A stretch of DNA of 64,000 nt from Armatimonadota bacterium (GCA_016125185.1 WGMG01000005.1:62001-126000); one strand, 5' to 3'. Positions 7,899 to 16,974 are shown, counted from the stretch's first letter. Made by a program: numbers and translations. Notes: generated by a model not told the origin, from the letters alone.

Positions 7899-9377
7899 TT
7901 ATCCTTGGTACGTGAGACAGAACGCGAAGAAACGGCCTAACGCCTGCGTTTCCTGAGCTGAAGCGTGGAGGTCGGAAGTGTCGGCGGAAACAACGCGGGC
8001 CGAAGACAGGTATTTCTTGTAGCCGGTCCGTGTCCTCATCGTCGCAACGGAGACACCGTATTGGTCGGCAAGAAACGTCGGATAGCTGGCCCAAACGCCG
8101 TTTGGCTCGGCTTCGATCATCGCTTTCATCGCCTCCATATAGTCGTTGTAGGCCGAGTATTCCGTGATCGGCGTAAGCTCGAAGAACACGAACGGAACAC
8201 CCTCGGTGGCCGCCTGTTGAACGAGCGATTGAACTCTCCCGACCGCCGCCGCAATTTCTCCCGAATCTGGGTGAGTGGACGACCACCCGAAGGTATCCAC
8301 CGTTGAGCCCACATTTGTATATTCACTATAGGTAACGATGGCATTGTCGCCAGCCATGTTCCGTCCAAGATCGACCGTTGTAGGGCTAGACGGGTTCCGT
8401 TGCCATGGTTGGTACTTTTTGAGCCATCGAAGCGCGTTGTTCCAGAACCGGAATAGCCCGTAAGTGTTGCCATAGTACGTCGAGGTCGGTGACGAGGTAC
8501 CGTCAACATACATGTCCCGAGCCTCGCCGTAGTGACCTTCATTCACACAGACTGCATATTTATCGTTGAAGGTTGTTCCGCCAACCTTGCCGACGAACCG
8601 ACCACATCCTACCGGCGTATTTCCGGCATAGAAGACGACCGTACAGCCGGCTCCGGAAGAAACGCCAGCACTCATAGCCTCAAAGCCCGAAGGAACAAAG
8701 AAGATATTATTCGCCTTCCCGAACTGCACGCCATTTGCGTCCATCGTAATATTGGCGGTTTGCCCCCACCCCCCGTCCCACGAGTAAGAACTCGCGTATT
8801 TCGTCGGGTCAGTTGCAAGGTGCGCGACCCGGTTGGTGGTCGTGCCATAGGTAGGAATTGTACTGGTCACGTCGCCCGTGTAAACGGAGCACCCGAACGA
8901 ACCCGACACACCAGGAGCTGAGCAAAGAGTGAAACCTAGATGGTCTAGACCGGTCGGGAAGTAATAGGCCAGTGAACCGCCCGAGGAAATCACGCGCTGT
9001 CGCATTGTATCGGTGCCAACATTTCCAGGGCTGTCCGTTCCGGTCTTGGTCATTGAGGGCATTAGCGCGACGCCACCACCGCTGTTATAGCTGAAGGGAA
9101 CATCAAAAACCTGATGCCCAGTGTAAGTGGATAGTTCTTCGTTAACAATTGCCGTCCATGCCATGCGAGACGGGGCAATCGTAGCATTAGGGTTCGCCGT
9201 CTCGGTCTTCGAGTCACCAAGCGCCACAATGACGACCGACTCAGCTCCGGCCTTCGCGTTTTTCATGATGCCACGAATCATTGAAAGTCCGGCCCCACTG
9301 AGCCCTGATGGAGGCGTGTAAAGAGTCGGCCCGCTGACGTTCCCGGATGTCTGATCCGGCCCGGATACGCGGCTCAT
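7899..9377 (-). CDS. Phage tail fibre protein with SGNH-like hydrolase domain (paralogue 2)
   Basis: 492 aa. The N-terminal MSRVSGPDQTSGNVSGPT peptide matches the 5696-7351 protein. The body differs: VIVALGDSKTETAN is a canonical GDS block I, and a C-terminal SADTSDLHASAQETQALG is a candidate His block, although the Asp-x-x-His spacing is not perfect. The start ATG overlaps the stop of the small upstream paralogue by one base. Sharing only the attachment peptide with a divergent catalytic body is the usual pattern of fibre genes that swap receptor-specific domains. Confidence 0.6.
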   Translation of the reverse strand: MSRVSGPDQTSGNVSGPTLYTPPSGLSGAGLSMIRGIMKNAKAGAESVVIVALGDSKTETANPNATIAPSRMAWTAIVNEELSTYTGHQVFDVPFSYNSGGGVALMPSMTKTGTDSPGNVGTDTMRQRVISSGGSLAYYFPTGLDHLGFTLCSAPGVSGSFGCSVYTGDVTSTIPTYGTTTNRVAHLATDPTKYASSYSWDGGWGQTANITMDANGVQFGKANNIFFVPSGFEAMSAGVSSGAGCTVVFYAGNTPVGCGRFVGKVGGTTFNDKYAVCVNEGHYGEARDMYVDGTSSPTSTYYGNTYGLFRFWNNALRWLKKYQPWQRNPSSPTTVDLGRNMAGDNAIVTYSEYTNVGSTVDTFGWSSTHPDSGEIAAAVGRVQSLVQQAATEGVPFVFFELTPITEYSAYNDYMEAMKAMIEAEPNGVWASYPTFLADQYGVSVATMRTRTGYKKYLSSARVVSADTSDLHASAQETQALGRFFAFCLTYQG

Positions 9378-9685
9378 CAGTTCTGGACCTCGTACGCGTT
9401 GTACGCCCCAGAGCCAGTCGTCATCGCGACGTACAAGTCGACGCTACCGTTAAATTCATTGCCGCCATCGAGCGTTTGGCCCGGCGAGAGTTCGTACATG
9501 GCGGTCGCGACAGAGAGCGTCGGTGCTGAAGCCCCAGCCGGTACTGCGGTCACAAGGAGATTGGCAGAATTGCCGGACGAAGCATGGATGCGGATTCCAA
9601 CGCGAGAGCTATTGGATGCCCACACTTTTGTCGCCGACGTGCCGAGAGACGAAGATTCAGTTTTGGTCGAAGAGATCAGGTTCAT
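9377..9685 (-). CDS. Small beta-rich fibre-cassette protein (paralogue 2)
   Basis: 102 aa, a paralogue of the 7351-7647 product with shared 'TKVWAS-S-RVGI-IHA' and C-terminal 'YEVQN'. It has the same one-base coupling to a downstream SGNH protein. Together with 7351-7647 it shows that the unit [small protein, SGNH protein, glycosidase] exists twice. The function is unknown; it is probably structural. Confidence 0.6.
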   Translation of the reverse strand: MNLISSTKTESSSLGTSATKVWASNSSRVGIRIHASSGNSANLLVTAVPAGASAPTLSVATAMYELSPGQTLDGGNEFNGSVDLYVAMTTGSGAYNAYEVQN

Positions 9686-9687
9686 GT

Positions 9688-10644
9688 CTAATAGCCTTTT
9701 TGGAAATTGGTCACGATCCAGCCGGATACGAACGACGAATATCGCGCCTCGAGCAGGTCGATAGCCGACGCCGCGGTCGAAAGCGTCACCGTGATGCCGG
9801 TCGGCACCTTAAAGGCCGCATCGAGCGTGAGCGTGCGAGAGCCCGTCGCGTCCTGCTGGAACAGCCACGCGCACCGCTGACCCTCTCGGGGATTGAGCGG
9901 CAGATTGAGGGTTCGATTTCCGCCAAGCGTCACCGTGAAAATGTCGCCCAGGCTGACATTCGTGTCGATCGTCGCGCCGTCGGTCAGGGTAACCGTCGCC
10001 TTTCGGTCCTCCAAATGCAGGTACTTCGAGCCATCCCATAGCCACCTTGCCGAGAGAGTTTTGGCCACGAACATGAACTCACTGGTGGGCGAATCCGACG
10101 GTTTGAACGGATCGCTCGATGCCCGCCAAGGCAGGCCGCCGTCTAGGTATAGAACGCCGGTGAAGTCGATAGCGGTGATCCCCGTTCCATCGGTCGTCAC
10201 CGAGCCGAGATAGATTGCATAAGTTACCGGAGTATAGGGCGTCGCCCCGCTAGAGACCGTGCCATTGGCGAGGAGCCAGACGTCGGCCGTCTCGCTCAAG
10301 CTCATCGTCTTGGTCTGAGCGATGGATTCGACGAGGTCGGGGGCAAACGCCTGGCCGGCCGCAATCGTCAGGGTCAGGCTGGTGGTGTCGCCAGAAAGAT
10401 CGAAGCCCTTCACGATGCCCGCCGGGGCTCCGCCACGGCTCTGGATGCACAGCCGCGCCGCGTGGTCATTAAAATAAGCGGCAAGGTAGTTGCCCAATAG
10501 CCCGGAGCTGATCGTCTTGGCTCGGGTCGTCGTCGATGTGCCGTCGACCGCGACAGTCGCGATGTCCGGCGTTGCGCTCGGCGTCATAGGGACAGGCACG
10601 GCAGAAAAGAGCTGCGCGGCAGCGGTCGGAGTTACTGCGGACAT
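9688..10644 (-). CDS. Putative tail/baseplate fibre protein
   Basis: 318 aa, rich in Thr, Ser, Ala and Gly and almost free of Cys and coiled-coil. Residues about 225-315 ('GDIFTVTLGGNRTLNLPLNPREGQ ... GSRTLTLDAAF') resemble the repeated 'N-x-T-L-x-L-P-x-x-x-x-x-G-Q' beta domain seen at the end of many phage fibre proteins. The gene lies between the Asp-box protein and the duplicated SGNH cassette, in the usual late-tail position. The exact place in the virion is not determinable from sequence. Confidence 0.55.
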   Translation of the reverse strand: MSAVTPTAAAQLFSAVPVPMTPSATPDIATVAVDGTSTTTRAKTISSGLLGNYLAAYFNDHAARLCIQSRGGAPAGIVKGFDLSGDTTSLTLTIAAGQAFAPDLVESIAQTKTMSLSETADVWLLANGTVSSGATPYTPVTYAIYLGSVTTDGTGITAIDFTGVLYLDGGLPWRASSDPFKPSDSPTSEFMFVAKTLSARWLWDGSKYLHLEDRKATVTLTDGATIDTNVSLGDIFTVTLGGNRTLNLPLNPREGQRCAWLFQQDATGSRTLTLDAAFKVPTGITVTLSTAASAIDLLEARYSSFVSGWIVTNFQKGY

Positions 10645-10648
10645 AGAT

Positions 10649-12418
10649 TTAGCTGAAGCGGGTGAAGGTCATGCCCCCGCTAAGGGCATCGGTTGAGAAC
10701 CAGGACGATGGCGAGGTCTCGCCATGGATGAGAGCGGACAAGATGATGCGCTGCGCCGTATCTTGGCCAAAGTGGATATGAAACGAAGTATCGTCGAAGC
10801 TGAGATTGGCTCCAGAGCTGTCTTTACAGGTAGCCGGACCACTGAACGAGGTATCGCCCGCCGAGCGGTACAAAACCTTGATCGTCCCTGGCCCCGATGT
10901 GCCCGAATCGTAGACGAAAGCCGCCTCTAGCCTGTCGCCAAGAGGGCTGCTGCTCCCTGTGGGGAAGCGTCCATTCGTGATTCCCATATCTTCTAAATCC
11001 GCCCAGGTCTTGCCGCCATCGTCCGACCAAGACCGGTAGCAATGAAGCGTTCCCGATGAGTTCTTGCCAATGACCGCATAAATGCGCAGGCGGTTGTCAT
11101 CGTAAACACGGCACTGCTCGCATTGCGCATCAGCCGAAACCGTCGCGAGCCCAGTATCCCCTCGTGGCAAAGTGTAGGTCCACCATCGCACCTTTGCCCC
11201 TTCGCCATCCACGAAACTGATAAGGAACCGATGATCCCGAGTTGACAGGTTCCAGACGCCATGAAGCGTCGGAGCCTCGCAAGGTGGCTTGGTCGTATAG
11301 CTGACCGCGCGTGTCCCCAGATAGGTGCAGTGATAGCTGGTGCCCGTCGGGTAACAGCTTGGGTCCACGAAACCAAAGATGCAAGGGTTTCCGCCAATGA
11401 CATGAACGCAAAAAACATTGTCGCTGACAACTTCGACTGACCGCGTGGACTTGCACTCCCACACCGACGGAGTCGTATATTCTGTGTCCGAGCTACTAAC
11501 AATACCGTCAGTATCGGAACACCTCCAAGATGTTCCGACCTGCTCCTGCCCCAGATTGATCCGCTTGTCTTTGATGTAGATCGGGCCGGCCGACTCATAT
11601 CTTCCCTCTCGATGCCGACGGTAAGTCGTGCCGTGCATGCTGGCCGGACTGTCCAAACAAGGGCAGTCAAACGTCGAGACCGCTTCGTCGTAGGTTCGCC
11701 ACCTAAGTTTGATGGCCGCGTCAACGGTATAGGACCATTGATCGACGGTCGCGCCGATAGAAGGAAGATCATAGTAGCAATCACAACTGCTACCACCTGC
11801 AGTTCCGGTGTCGAAGGTGACCGGATCGTACACCCAGCTACCCAACGCGTCTTTGTACCGATAGCCGCCTTGATTGAACCTCGCTTCCACGTCGGTGTCT
11901 GGCACTAAAGCTGACGAACAATCCCAAGTTGGCGACCACGTCGGCTCGGCAAAGATCGGCTGGGCGATGGTGGCGTTCTCGCGCTCGTCGTAGGCTCCCG
12001 CACCCTCGGAATGCGAATAGCTGCCCCAGCTCACCACGTGGCTCTCGCCGCCTCCGTTCACGCTCAGGTAAGCATCGATCGCCGACCAACTGACCGTATA
12101 CGAGCAATCCGAACCGACGACGAGTTGGTAATCCGTGATGTAAATTCGCAGATAGGCCGACGAAAGCAGCCCCGCCACCGACCCGCTAGCGTAGGATCCA
12201 ACCGGACTATCGAGCGTAACGTTGTGCGACGAGCTGCCTAAATTGCTGACAATCTCGCCCGCAATATTGAGCCCGGTCCCGGTGTCGCCCCACTGCTCGG
12301 TCAACAGCGTCCGAAGATAAGGTGTGTAGGTCAGACCCGCCGTGGCTAGGCCAGTTTCGCTTCCCGAGAACGGCAAAAGCAGCTCGTAATCGGTCGCCGG
12401 TTCGTTCTTATGGATCAT
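10649..12418 (-). CDS. Putative tail-tip protein with Asp-box (BNR-like) beta-propeller segment
   Basis: 589 aa from the ATG at 12418, which overlaps the stop of the preceding small gene (ATGA). The C-terminal half contains SDDGGKTW, a perfect S-x-D-x-G-x-T-W Asp box as in sialidase/BNR propellers. The flanking blades look similar (FVYDSGTSGPG, HFGQDTAQR). Many Cys pairs lie in the middle third (for example SSCDCYYD and FDCPCLD), unusual for a cytoplasmically assembled virion protein. It probably recognises a surface glycan. No catalytic sialidase Arg triad can be asserted. Confidence 0.5.
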   Translation of the reverse strand: MIHKNEPATDYELLLPFSGSETGLATAGLTYTPYLRTLLTEQWGDTGTGLNIAGEIVSNLGSSSHNVTLDSPVGSYASGSVAGLLSSAYLRIYITDYQLVVGSDCSYTVSWSAIDAYLSVNGGGESHVVSWGSYSHSEGAGAYDERENATIAQPIFAEPTWSPTWDCSSALVPDTDVEARFNQGGYRYKDALGSWVYDPVTFDTGTAGGSSCDCYYDLPSIGATVDQWSYTVDAAIKLRWRTYDEAVSTFDCPCLDSPASMHGTTYRRHREGRYESAGPIYIKDKRINLGQEQVGTSWRCSDTDGIVSSSDTEYTTPSVWECKSTRSVEVVSDNVFCVHVIGGNPCIFGFVDPSCYPTGTSYHCTYLGTRAVSYTTKPPCEAPTLHGVWNLSTRDHRFLISFVDGEGAKVRWWTYTLPRGDTGLATVSADAQCEQCRVYDDNRLRIYAVIGKNSSGTLHCYRSWSDDGGKTWADLEDMGITNGRFPTGSSSPLGDRLEAAFVYDSGTSGPGTIKVLYRSAGDTSFSGPATCKDSSGANLSFDDTSFHIHFGQDTAQRIILSALIHGETSPSSWFSTDALSGGMTFTRFS

Positions 12419-12615
12419 TCGCCGCCACACCCGCAGGGCTTCTTTTTGGGGGCTTCCCCCCGCTCTCTCGCCTTCGCGTCCTCAAAAATCCGGCGGATCA
12501 GCGGAAAAACCTTGGTCTTCAGTTCCTCGACCATCTGGGCATCGCCCCGGATGCGCAAGATCACCACGCCGGGGTTGTTGGACCGAAAGTCCAACCGATG
12601 TCGCAGGAATCGCAT
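12415..12615 (-). CDS. Small Cys/Lys-tailed phage protein
   Basis: 66 aa, starting MRFLRHRLDFRS and ending KKKPCGCGGE. The first 15 codons and the upstream 40 bp are repeated at 13930-14018. A duplicated segment with two inserted plus-strand genes therefore separates it from its original neighbour at 13994-14212. The CGCGG tail may bind metal or form disulphides. The function is unknown; it sits among tail genes. Confidence 0.5.
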   Translation of the reverse strand: MRFLRHRLDFRSNNPGVVILRIRGDAQMVEELKTKVFPLIRRIFEDAKARERGEAPKKKPCGCGGE

Positions 12616-12654
12616 AAAAGCTCAATTGATTAGTCGTATCCGACCGTGAAGAAA
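12568..12654. repeat. Direct repeat, copy A (flanks moron insertion)
   Basis: About 85 bp nearly identical to 13930-14018. Shared blocks include TGGACCGAAAGTCC, CGATGTCGCAGGAATCGCAT and GCTCAATTG. It holds the 5' end of the 66-aa gene and its upstream spacer. GGAC-CGAAA-GTCC within it is itself a small hairpin. Confidence 0.8.
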
Positions 12655-12738
12655 CGTTGGCGAGGTCGTATGAATGGCTCGTCGCGAACCATCGAAGATC
12701 TATCGATTCCCCCAGGATTTGGTCCTGGGCAATCCTGC

Positions 12739-12744
12739 TAGAAT
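12739..12744 (+). promoter_or_regulatory. -10 box of leaderless moron gene
   Basis: TAGAAT six bases before the GTG start. The 14 bases ending here (AATCCTGCTAGAAT) are identical to those ending at 17160, upstream of another moron. No SD can fit. Confidence 0.6.
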
Positions 12745-12750
12745 CCAAAC

Positions 12751-13164
12751 GTGGATCAGGGCAAGCGGCATTCGATCGTGATTTGGATTTCCGGCATGAT
12801 CTTATTAGTAGGGGGCCTATTTCTGGCCTATGCCCTTACAAGGCCCCAAATCGTTGGAGAAATCGAATGCAAGTCAGGTTCAACAGATGGGTACGACGGG
12901 GTCAATCCAGACTGCTATTTCAAGAATACATCCACTATTGAACTAACGAATATCTACCTTGGCGACCTACTGGATTGCGCCGACAGCCCTGACTATGAAT
13001 CGGTGCAACATGGAGAGAAGGCATTCTCGCTGAATACTGGGAGCAGCTTCCCCATTGACCCCGCCATCATACGAGATGGATGCCGTCATTTACAGGTTGT
13101 TGGCATCTCGGATCAAGGCAAAATCGAGATTACGCAAACTTCAAACAACATGAGTTTCCACTAA
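12751..13164 (+). CDS. Moron: single-pass membrane protein with exported domain
   Basis: 137 aa, GTG start. A short basic N-terminus is followed by a membrane helix at about residues 9-27 (IVIWISGMILLVGGLFLAYAL). Then comes an approximately 105-residue domain with four Cys (IECKSG, DCYF, DCADS, DGCRH) likely outside the membrane. It reads against the surrounding tail operon, has its own -10 box and lies within a segment bounded by direct repeats, all typical of a lysogenic-conversion (moron) gene. Superinfection exclusion or envelope modification is plausible, but nothing identifies it. Confidence 0.6.
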   Translation: MDQGKRHSIVIWISGMILLVGGLFLAYALTRPQIVGEIECKSGSTDGYDGVNPDCYFKNTSTIELTNIYLGDLLDCADSPDYESVQHGEKAFSLNTGSSFPIDPAIIRDGCRHLQVVGISDQGKIEITQTSNNMSFH

Positions 13165-13354
13165 ACGGAAAACGCTCCCAACATCGTCGGGTGCATTGCC
13201 ACTACCTGTTTTTGGTACGGTTCGTCTTCGTCCGATCCCTTGACGGGTTTGGTGACAGGATTCTCGATTTCTAGGATTGGCTCAAGACGAAAGCACGTCG
13301 AAAAGAACGAAAACGCTCGGTGAGTTGGCGCCGTTTTTTTACGAGGGTTAGAAC

Positions 13355-13385
13355 TTGGAGGTTTTGGGCGGAATCCGGTTAAAAT
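13355..13385 (+). promoter_or_regulatory. Promoter of second moron gene
   Basis: TTGGAG (13355-13360), 19-nt spacer, TAAAAT (13380-13385), then ATG 8 nt later at 13394. Again there is no room for a leader. Confidence 0.45.
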
Positions 13386-13393
13386 CGAATGCA

Positions 13394-13909
13394 ATGGATT
13401 TTAAGACCTGGATGCGTATGGTGGAACGCGCCGGAACTTCGGTCGGCGCTATCGACCGCGCGTGGTTGCATTCTCAGTTTTTAGATGGAGCTTCCCCTGC
13501 AGTCGTTGCGCAAATAGTGAAGAGCGGGCAAGCGCCTAAACTACAGCCACAGGTCAGGCCCATTTCTGCAATCGACCCTTCGGATCCGCGGGCAATGAAG
13601 TTCCCTTCCGATCGTTCTGAATGGAAAATCGCCATGAGCGTTTTAGCGATCGCCATCATTGCACCTTGTGGGTACTTAGGCTGGGAGCTACACGTTCTGA
13701 GTGTCTGGTCAAGGGTTTACCCCTCTCGGCAAGGTGAAGGATTTGGCTATTTTCTTGGTGACACGTGGTGGTGCTACCTTGTCGTACTCGCCGCCATCTT
13801 CTTTGCGCGCAGATTTTTTAAGTATTCACCCTATGTTAGTTGGCAACGAGACAACTACGTGGTGACCGTCACTGTTTTGTCTCTCATTGCGGCATTCTTC
13901 TGCGGCTAA
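13394..13909 (+). CDS. Moron: three-helix membrane protein
   Basis: 171 aa from the ATG at 13394; an upstream in-frame TTG (13355) would lie inside the promoter. Residues 1-45 form a soluble helical segment (DFKTWMRMVERAG ... SPAVVAQIVKSG). Hydrophobic helices lie near 80-100, 120-138 and 152-170, and the protein ends at FFCG. It is co-directional with the moron at 12751 and lies inside the same repeat-bounded insert. A membrane-acting phage exclusion role is possible; I do not recognise the family. Confidence 0.55.
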   Translation: MDFKTWMRMVERAGTSVGAIDRAWLHSQFLDGASPAVVAQIVKSGQAPKLQPQVRPISAIDPSDPRAMKFPSDRSEWKIAMSVLAIAIIAPCGYLGWELHVLSVWSRVYPSRQGEGFGYFLGDTWWCYLVVLAAIFFARRFFKYSPYVSWQRDNYVVTVTVLSLIAAFFCG

Positions 13910-13929
13910 ACCGAATCGTCGGTTGGTTT

Positions 13930-14018
13930 GCCGGGGTGAAAATGGACCGAAAGTCCACCCGATGTCGCAGGAATCGCATAGAGGCTCAATTGGCTAGTCG
14001 TAACCGACCATGAAGAAG
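13930..14018. repeat. Direct repeat, copy B, with truncated gene start
   Basis: Second copy of the repeat at 12568-12654. On the minus strand it contains ATGCGATTCCTGCGACATCG at 13979 downward, the start of the 66-aa gene, which here runs into unrelated sequence. In this copy the end of the 72-aa gene (13994-14212) is preserved, so copy B marks the original junction of the two neighbouring phage genes. Confidence 0.75.
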
Positions 14019-14212
14019 AATTCTCCGAAGGTCGGCGAAGTGGGGTCGTTGTCTTGGATTGGAGCATTTAAGCCCGATCCGCCCTGCGCCCGTTTCTGGA
14101 CGCTCATTTCAACCGATTGGCTTAAGAAGATTTTCCGAAATCCAGGAGGGAGCGCCAATTGCTGGTTGGTCACGTCTCTAACGGCATTTCGTCTAGTGAA
14201 TAGGCTTTTCAT
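13994..14212 (-). CDS. Small phage tail-region protein
   Basis: 72 aa, start overlapping the stop of the large tail protein by 4 nt (ATGA), so it is translationally coupled. The sequence is polar with a basic N-terminus (MKSLFTRRNAVRD) and ends FFFMVGYD. It would have been directly followed by the 66-aa gene before the moron insertion. The role is unknown. Confidence 0.55.
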   Translation of the reverse strand: MKSLFTRRNAVRDVTNQQLALPPGFRKIFLSQSVEMSVQKRAQGGSGLNAPIQDNDPTSPTFGEFFFMVGYD

Positions 14213-16974
14213 TGAATCGTTCCTCCTGTTTTCCAGTGGTCAAGGTCTGTTGGCAAAAAGGCTTCATAATTGGCAAGCATGTTTCGTGTGCCGCCCCTAG
14301 TGGCTGTCCAATCTGGATTCACGTTGGCGATGATGTGCTGGACTCCGTTAATGAGTACCGGATCACCATACCGAAGCGGCCTCGGTTGCCTTTGGTACCC
14401 GGCGTCCGTATCCGCTTTGTCCGTGATTAGGAGCATGGGTGCCGTAAACTTAACCCGCTGCTGGGCCTGGCAAGCAAGATCAAAGATGCGGCGAGTGTAG
14501 AAATTGACCGCTTCTTGGCTCCAGAGCTCGTTATCCCCGTAATAAATCCAAACCGGTCGTCCGTTCGTGTAAACCGGGTTCGTTGGGTCTGGCGTGATAG
14601 GCTGGTCCGGGTAGAACTCGGCCGCCTTAAATTGCATGGCGACTTGTTGAAGTTCCTGGAATGCGATTGCCAAAGGCACGGTACTTGCATTCACCCCGGT
14701 ACCTGAAACCCAAACTGCATTTGCTTCCGGCGGCACGACATAGCTTAGATAGCTCCCTTTTTGAATCCAGCAAGTTTGAATCTCCTGGCCGCCAATCCCG
14801 GTTTCAACTTCTTGGTAAGGCAACCCCATTCGAAGCCTCACTCCCGTGCTAGAAGCAAGTGATGGGGTTGATTTGAAGTGAGCAAGATTCACCCATGCTC
14901 CATCCACTGGTCTTGGTGGAACTAAGAGTCTCCATGCCCCCATTTTATAGGGCGTACCCGTCGCGTTCGATGCGTTTCCATCCCAAACAAGCCACCCACC
15001 CAAATAAAGCATGGCGAGCTTGGCGATGACTGGGTAAATCGGAGTAAACATCTCAACGACAAGAAGTTGGGTGTCGTTGCTGGGCCCGAAGAGACGAACA
15101 GGGTAGGCCGGTTCCGGAATGATGATGTTCTCATCGAGGTAAGAGTCACCAAGAAGAATACGAATGATATCGGTGATCTTCCAAGGCAAACGCTTACTAT
15201 CCGAAGTAGTGCTGGCGTCGATGGTGAAGTCCCATCGCTGGCTCGCCGTCGCCTGCATGAGTCTCTGCCATTCCCCCGTACAGGTGATGGAGTATTGAGA
15301 CCAGTTGTCAACCGGCCAATCCGCTCCGGTCGTTCCTCCCTTAATGGTTCTGTTGGCTTGGACGACGTAGCCGTTAAAGAGGCTCGAAACCTTGGTGTCG
15401 TCCGCTGGGTCGTATTTAACCTCGACCTTAATTGCCATTCCTGAACGCGTATCGAGCGTAGAAAGCTCGCCCTTAAAATCAGTGCATTGAATTAGGCCCG
15501 TCTCGTGTGTCGGGTCTGAATCCTGCCCCGTAAGCGATATACTGTTGACCGTCGAAAGCTCGAATGGCGTCGTAGTTGTCTGGCTAAGAACTGGTGCCCG
15601 GTAAAACCTCACCCGAGAAATCGTGGGGGTCTTGAGGTTGTCGGATGACGTGAGATAAATGATCGCGTAGTATTTTCGCCGAGTGTACTTCTTAGAGGAA
15701 GTATCCGCCACCCGCCCATTGGTGGGGTCAAATGTTCGGTACCCATAACTGGAATAGTTGGTCTGTGGGAACGTAGGATTCAGTTCAGTATTAGTCTCTG
15801 CATCGTAGCAGGTAATCGTTACATCGGTACCTTCGGGCTTGTCGCCAAACCATTCAACAACGAGCGAATTGGTAGACGAAATCGGGTAACCAACATCAAC
15901 GACATGCGTAATCAGAAAAGCCGACGAATAGTACATCGGCCTTTCTACAAACCAAAGAGATCGGACATCAATGCGCTCATCGAGCCGGAACTTCTCGGGC
16001 ATAGCCTCGTATGCTCCAGCGTTCGGCACCCAATAGGTAGGGAATCTTGCGTTGTTTGTCGGATCGATCTCAGTTTTCGTTTGCCAGTTCGCCCAGTCGG
16101 TATTAGCCCCAGTGTTTAGACATTGAAAAATGATCTTTGAGCCCGCATACACCCCGTCAGCATAAACGGCATCCGACCATATGACGAACGTGTGATGAAT
16201 TCCGAAAGGGAACGGCTCAATGAAGAAATCAAACTTGAATCGGTTTGTCCAAGAGTAAGTCCCAGTGGCGGGGTCTAGAAGCCTTTCATGCAGGAGAGCG
16301 AACCCATTTCCGAACAGAGTAAGCGCATATTGGCCCGTGCCGCGTTTCGTTCCGTCCGTTTCAGTGCTGCCAGGAACGTTAGTGAAGTAGATGCGGGAAA
16401 TTGCCGACATCTTGTCAACACCTTTTGCCTCCAAGCTGTAGATGATTGTATCGGTCGGGAATAAGTCGTTGGCACTGACCGCTCGCCTCCTAAGAGGTTG
16501 AACACTATTAATCCCAGGAGGTGGGAAAGCTGCTTCGTCTGCATCGAGCCCGACATCAAACGAATCACCAGCCGCAACCTCCATTTGGTAGCGAATGCGC
16601 CCGGTACTGGCCTGATTGGTGCCCGTTGAAACGCCCGGTAGATCGTTATTGGACCGGTAAGTTTTACGGGCCTGAATTGTTATGTAAAGCGAAGCGAGTT
16701 CGATAGCAGCCGAACCCCAGCTTGAATATTCGACCCCCCGATCCCCAACTTGCGCCTGACTTGCAATCTGCCACCCTTTGCCGGGGAGAAAGGAGATATT
16801 TGAAGCAACGTTTGAAAGTACGTCAAGAAAGTTTGCGCCAAAGTAATTGTGCGATGGCATCGATGCGATCTTGTCGTGCGCAAGCTCAATGAAGATACTC
16901 GGCTCCTTCACGAACACGTCTGGCGCGTCGAGAGTGACGACCGTGGTCCGATCTGGCGTGATTCCGTTACTCAT
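14209..16974 (-). CDS. Large tail/baseplate hub protein
   Basis: 921 aa, the first large gene after the tape measure, a position held by distal-tail and tail-associated (Dit/Tal, gp18-type) proteins. No lysozyme or peptidase motif is visible. The sequence is beta-rich with many Thr/Asn/Gly. The segment near 495-560 (LTGQDSDPTHETGLIQCTDF ... VEVKYDPADDTKVSSLFNGYVVQ) has the look of a baseplate-hub beta-barrel that mentions its own frame of reference, as in phage 'tail protein' hubs. The C-terminal YGDPVLINGVQHIIANV likewise fits hub domains. The assignment rests on order, size and composition rather than on a diagnostic motif. Confidence 0.5.
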   Translation of the reverse strand: MSNGITPDRTTVVTLDAPDVFVKEPSIFIELAHDKIASMPSHNYFGANFLDVLSNVASNISFLPGKGWQIASQAQVGDRGVEYSSWGSAAIELASLYITIQARKTYRSNNDLPGVSTGTNQASTGRIRYQMEVAAGDSFDVGLDADEAAFPPPGINSVQPLRRRAVSANDLFPTDTIIYSLEAKGVDKMSAISRIYFTNVPGSTETDGTKRGTGQYALTLFGNGFALLHERLLDPATGTYSWTNRFKFDFFIEPFPFGIHHTFVIWSDAVYADGVYAGSKIIFQCLNTGANTDWANWQTKTEIDPTNNARFPTYWVPNAGAYEAMPEKFRLDERIDVRSLWFVERPMYYSSAFLITHVVDVGYPISSTNSLVVEWFGDKPEGTDVTITCYDAETNTELNPTFPQTNYSSYGYRTFDPTNGRVADTSSKKYTRRKYYAIIYLTSSDNLKTPTISRVRFYRAPVLSQTTTTPFELSTVNSISLTGQDSDPTHETGLIQCTDFKGELSTLDTRSGMAIKVEVKYDPADDTKVSSLFNGYVVQANRTIKGGTTGADWPVDNWSQYSITCTGEWQRLMQATASQRWDFTIDASTTSDSKRLPWKITDIIRILLGDSYLDENIIIPEPAYPVRLFGPSNDTQLLVVEMFTPIYPVIAKLAMLYLGGWLVWDGNASNATGTPYKMGAWRLLVPPRPVDGAWVNLAHFKSTPSLASSTGVRLRMGLPYQEVETGIGGQEIQTCWIQKGSYLSYVVPPEANAVWVSGTGVNASTVPLAIAFQELQQVAMQFKAAEFYPDQPITPDPTNPVYTNGRPVWIYYGDNELWSQEAVNFYTRRIFDLACQAQQRVKFTAPMLLITDKADTDAGYQRQPRPLRYGDPVLINGVQHIIANVNPDWTATRGGTRNMLANYEAFLPTDLDHWKTGGTIQ

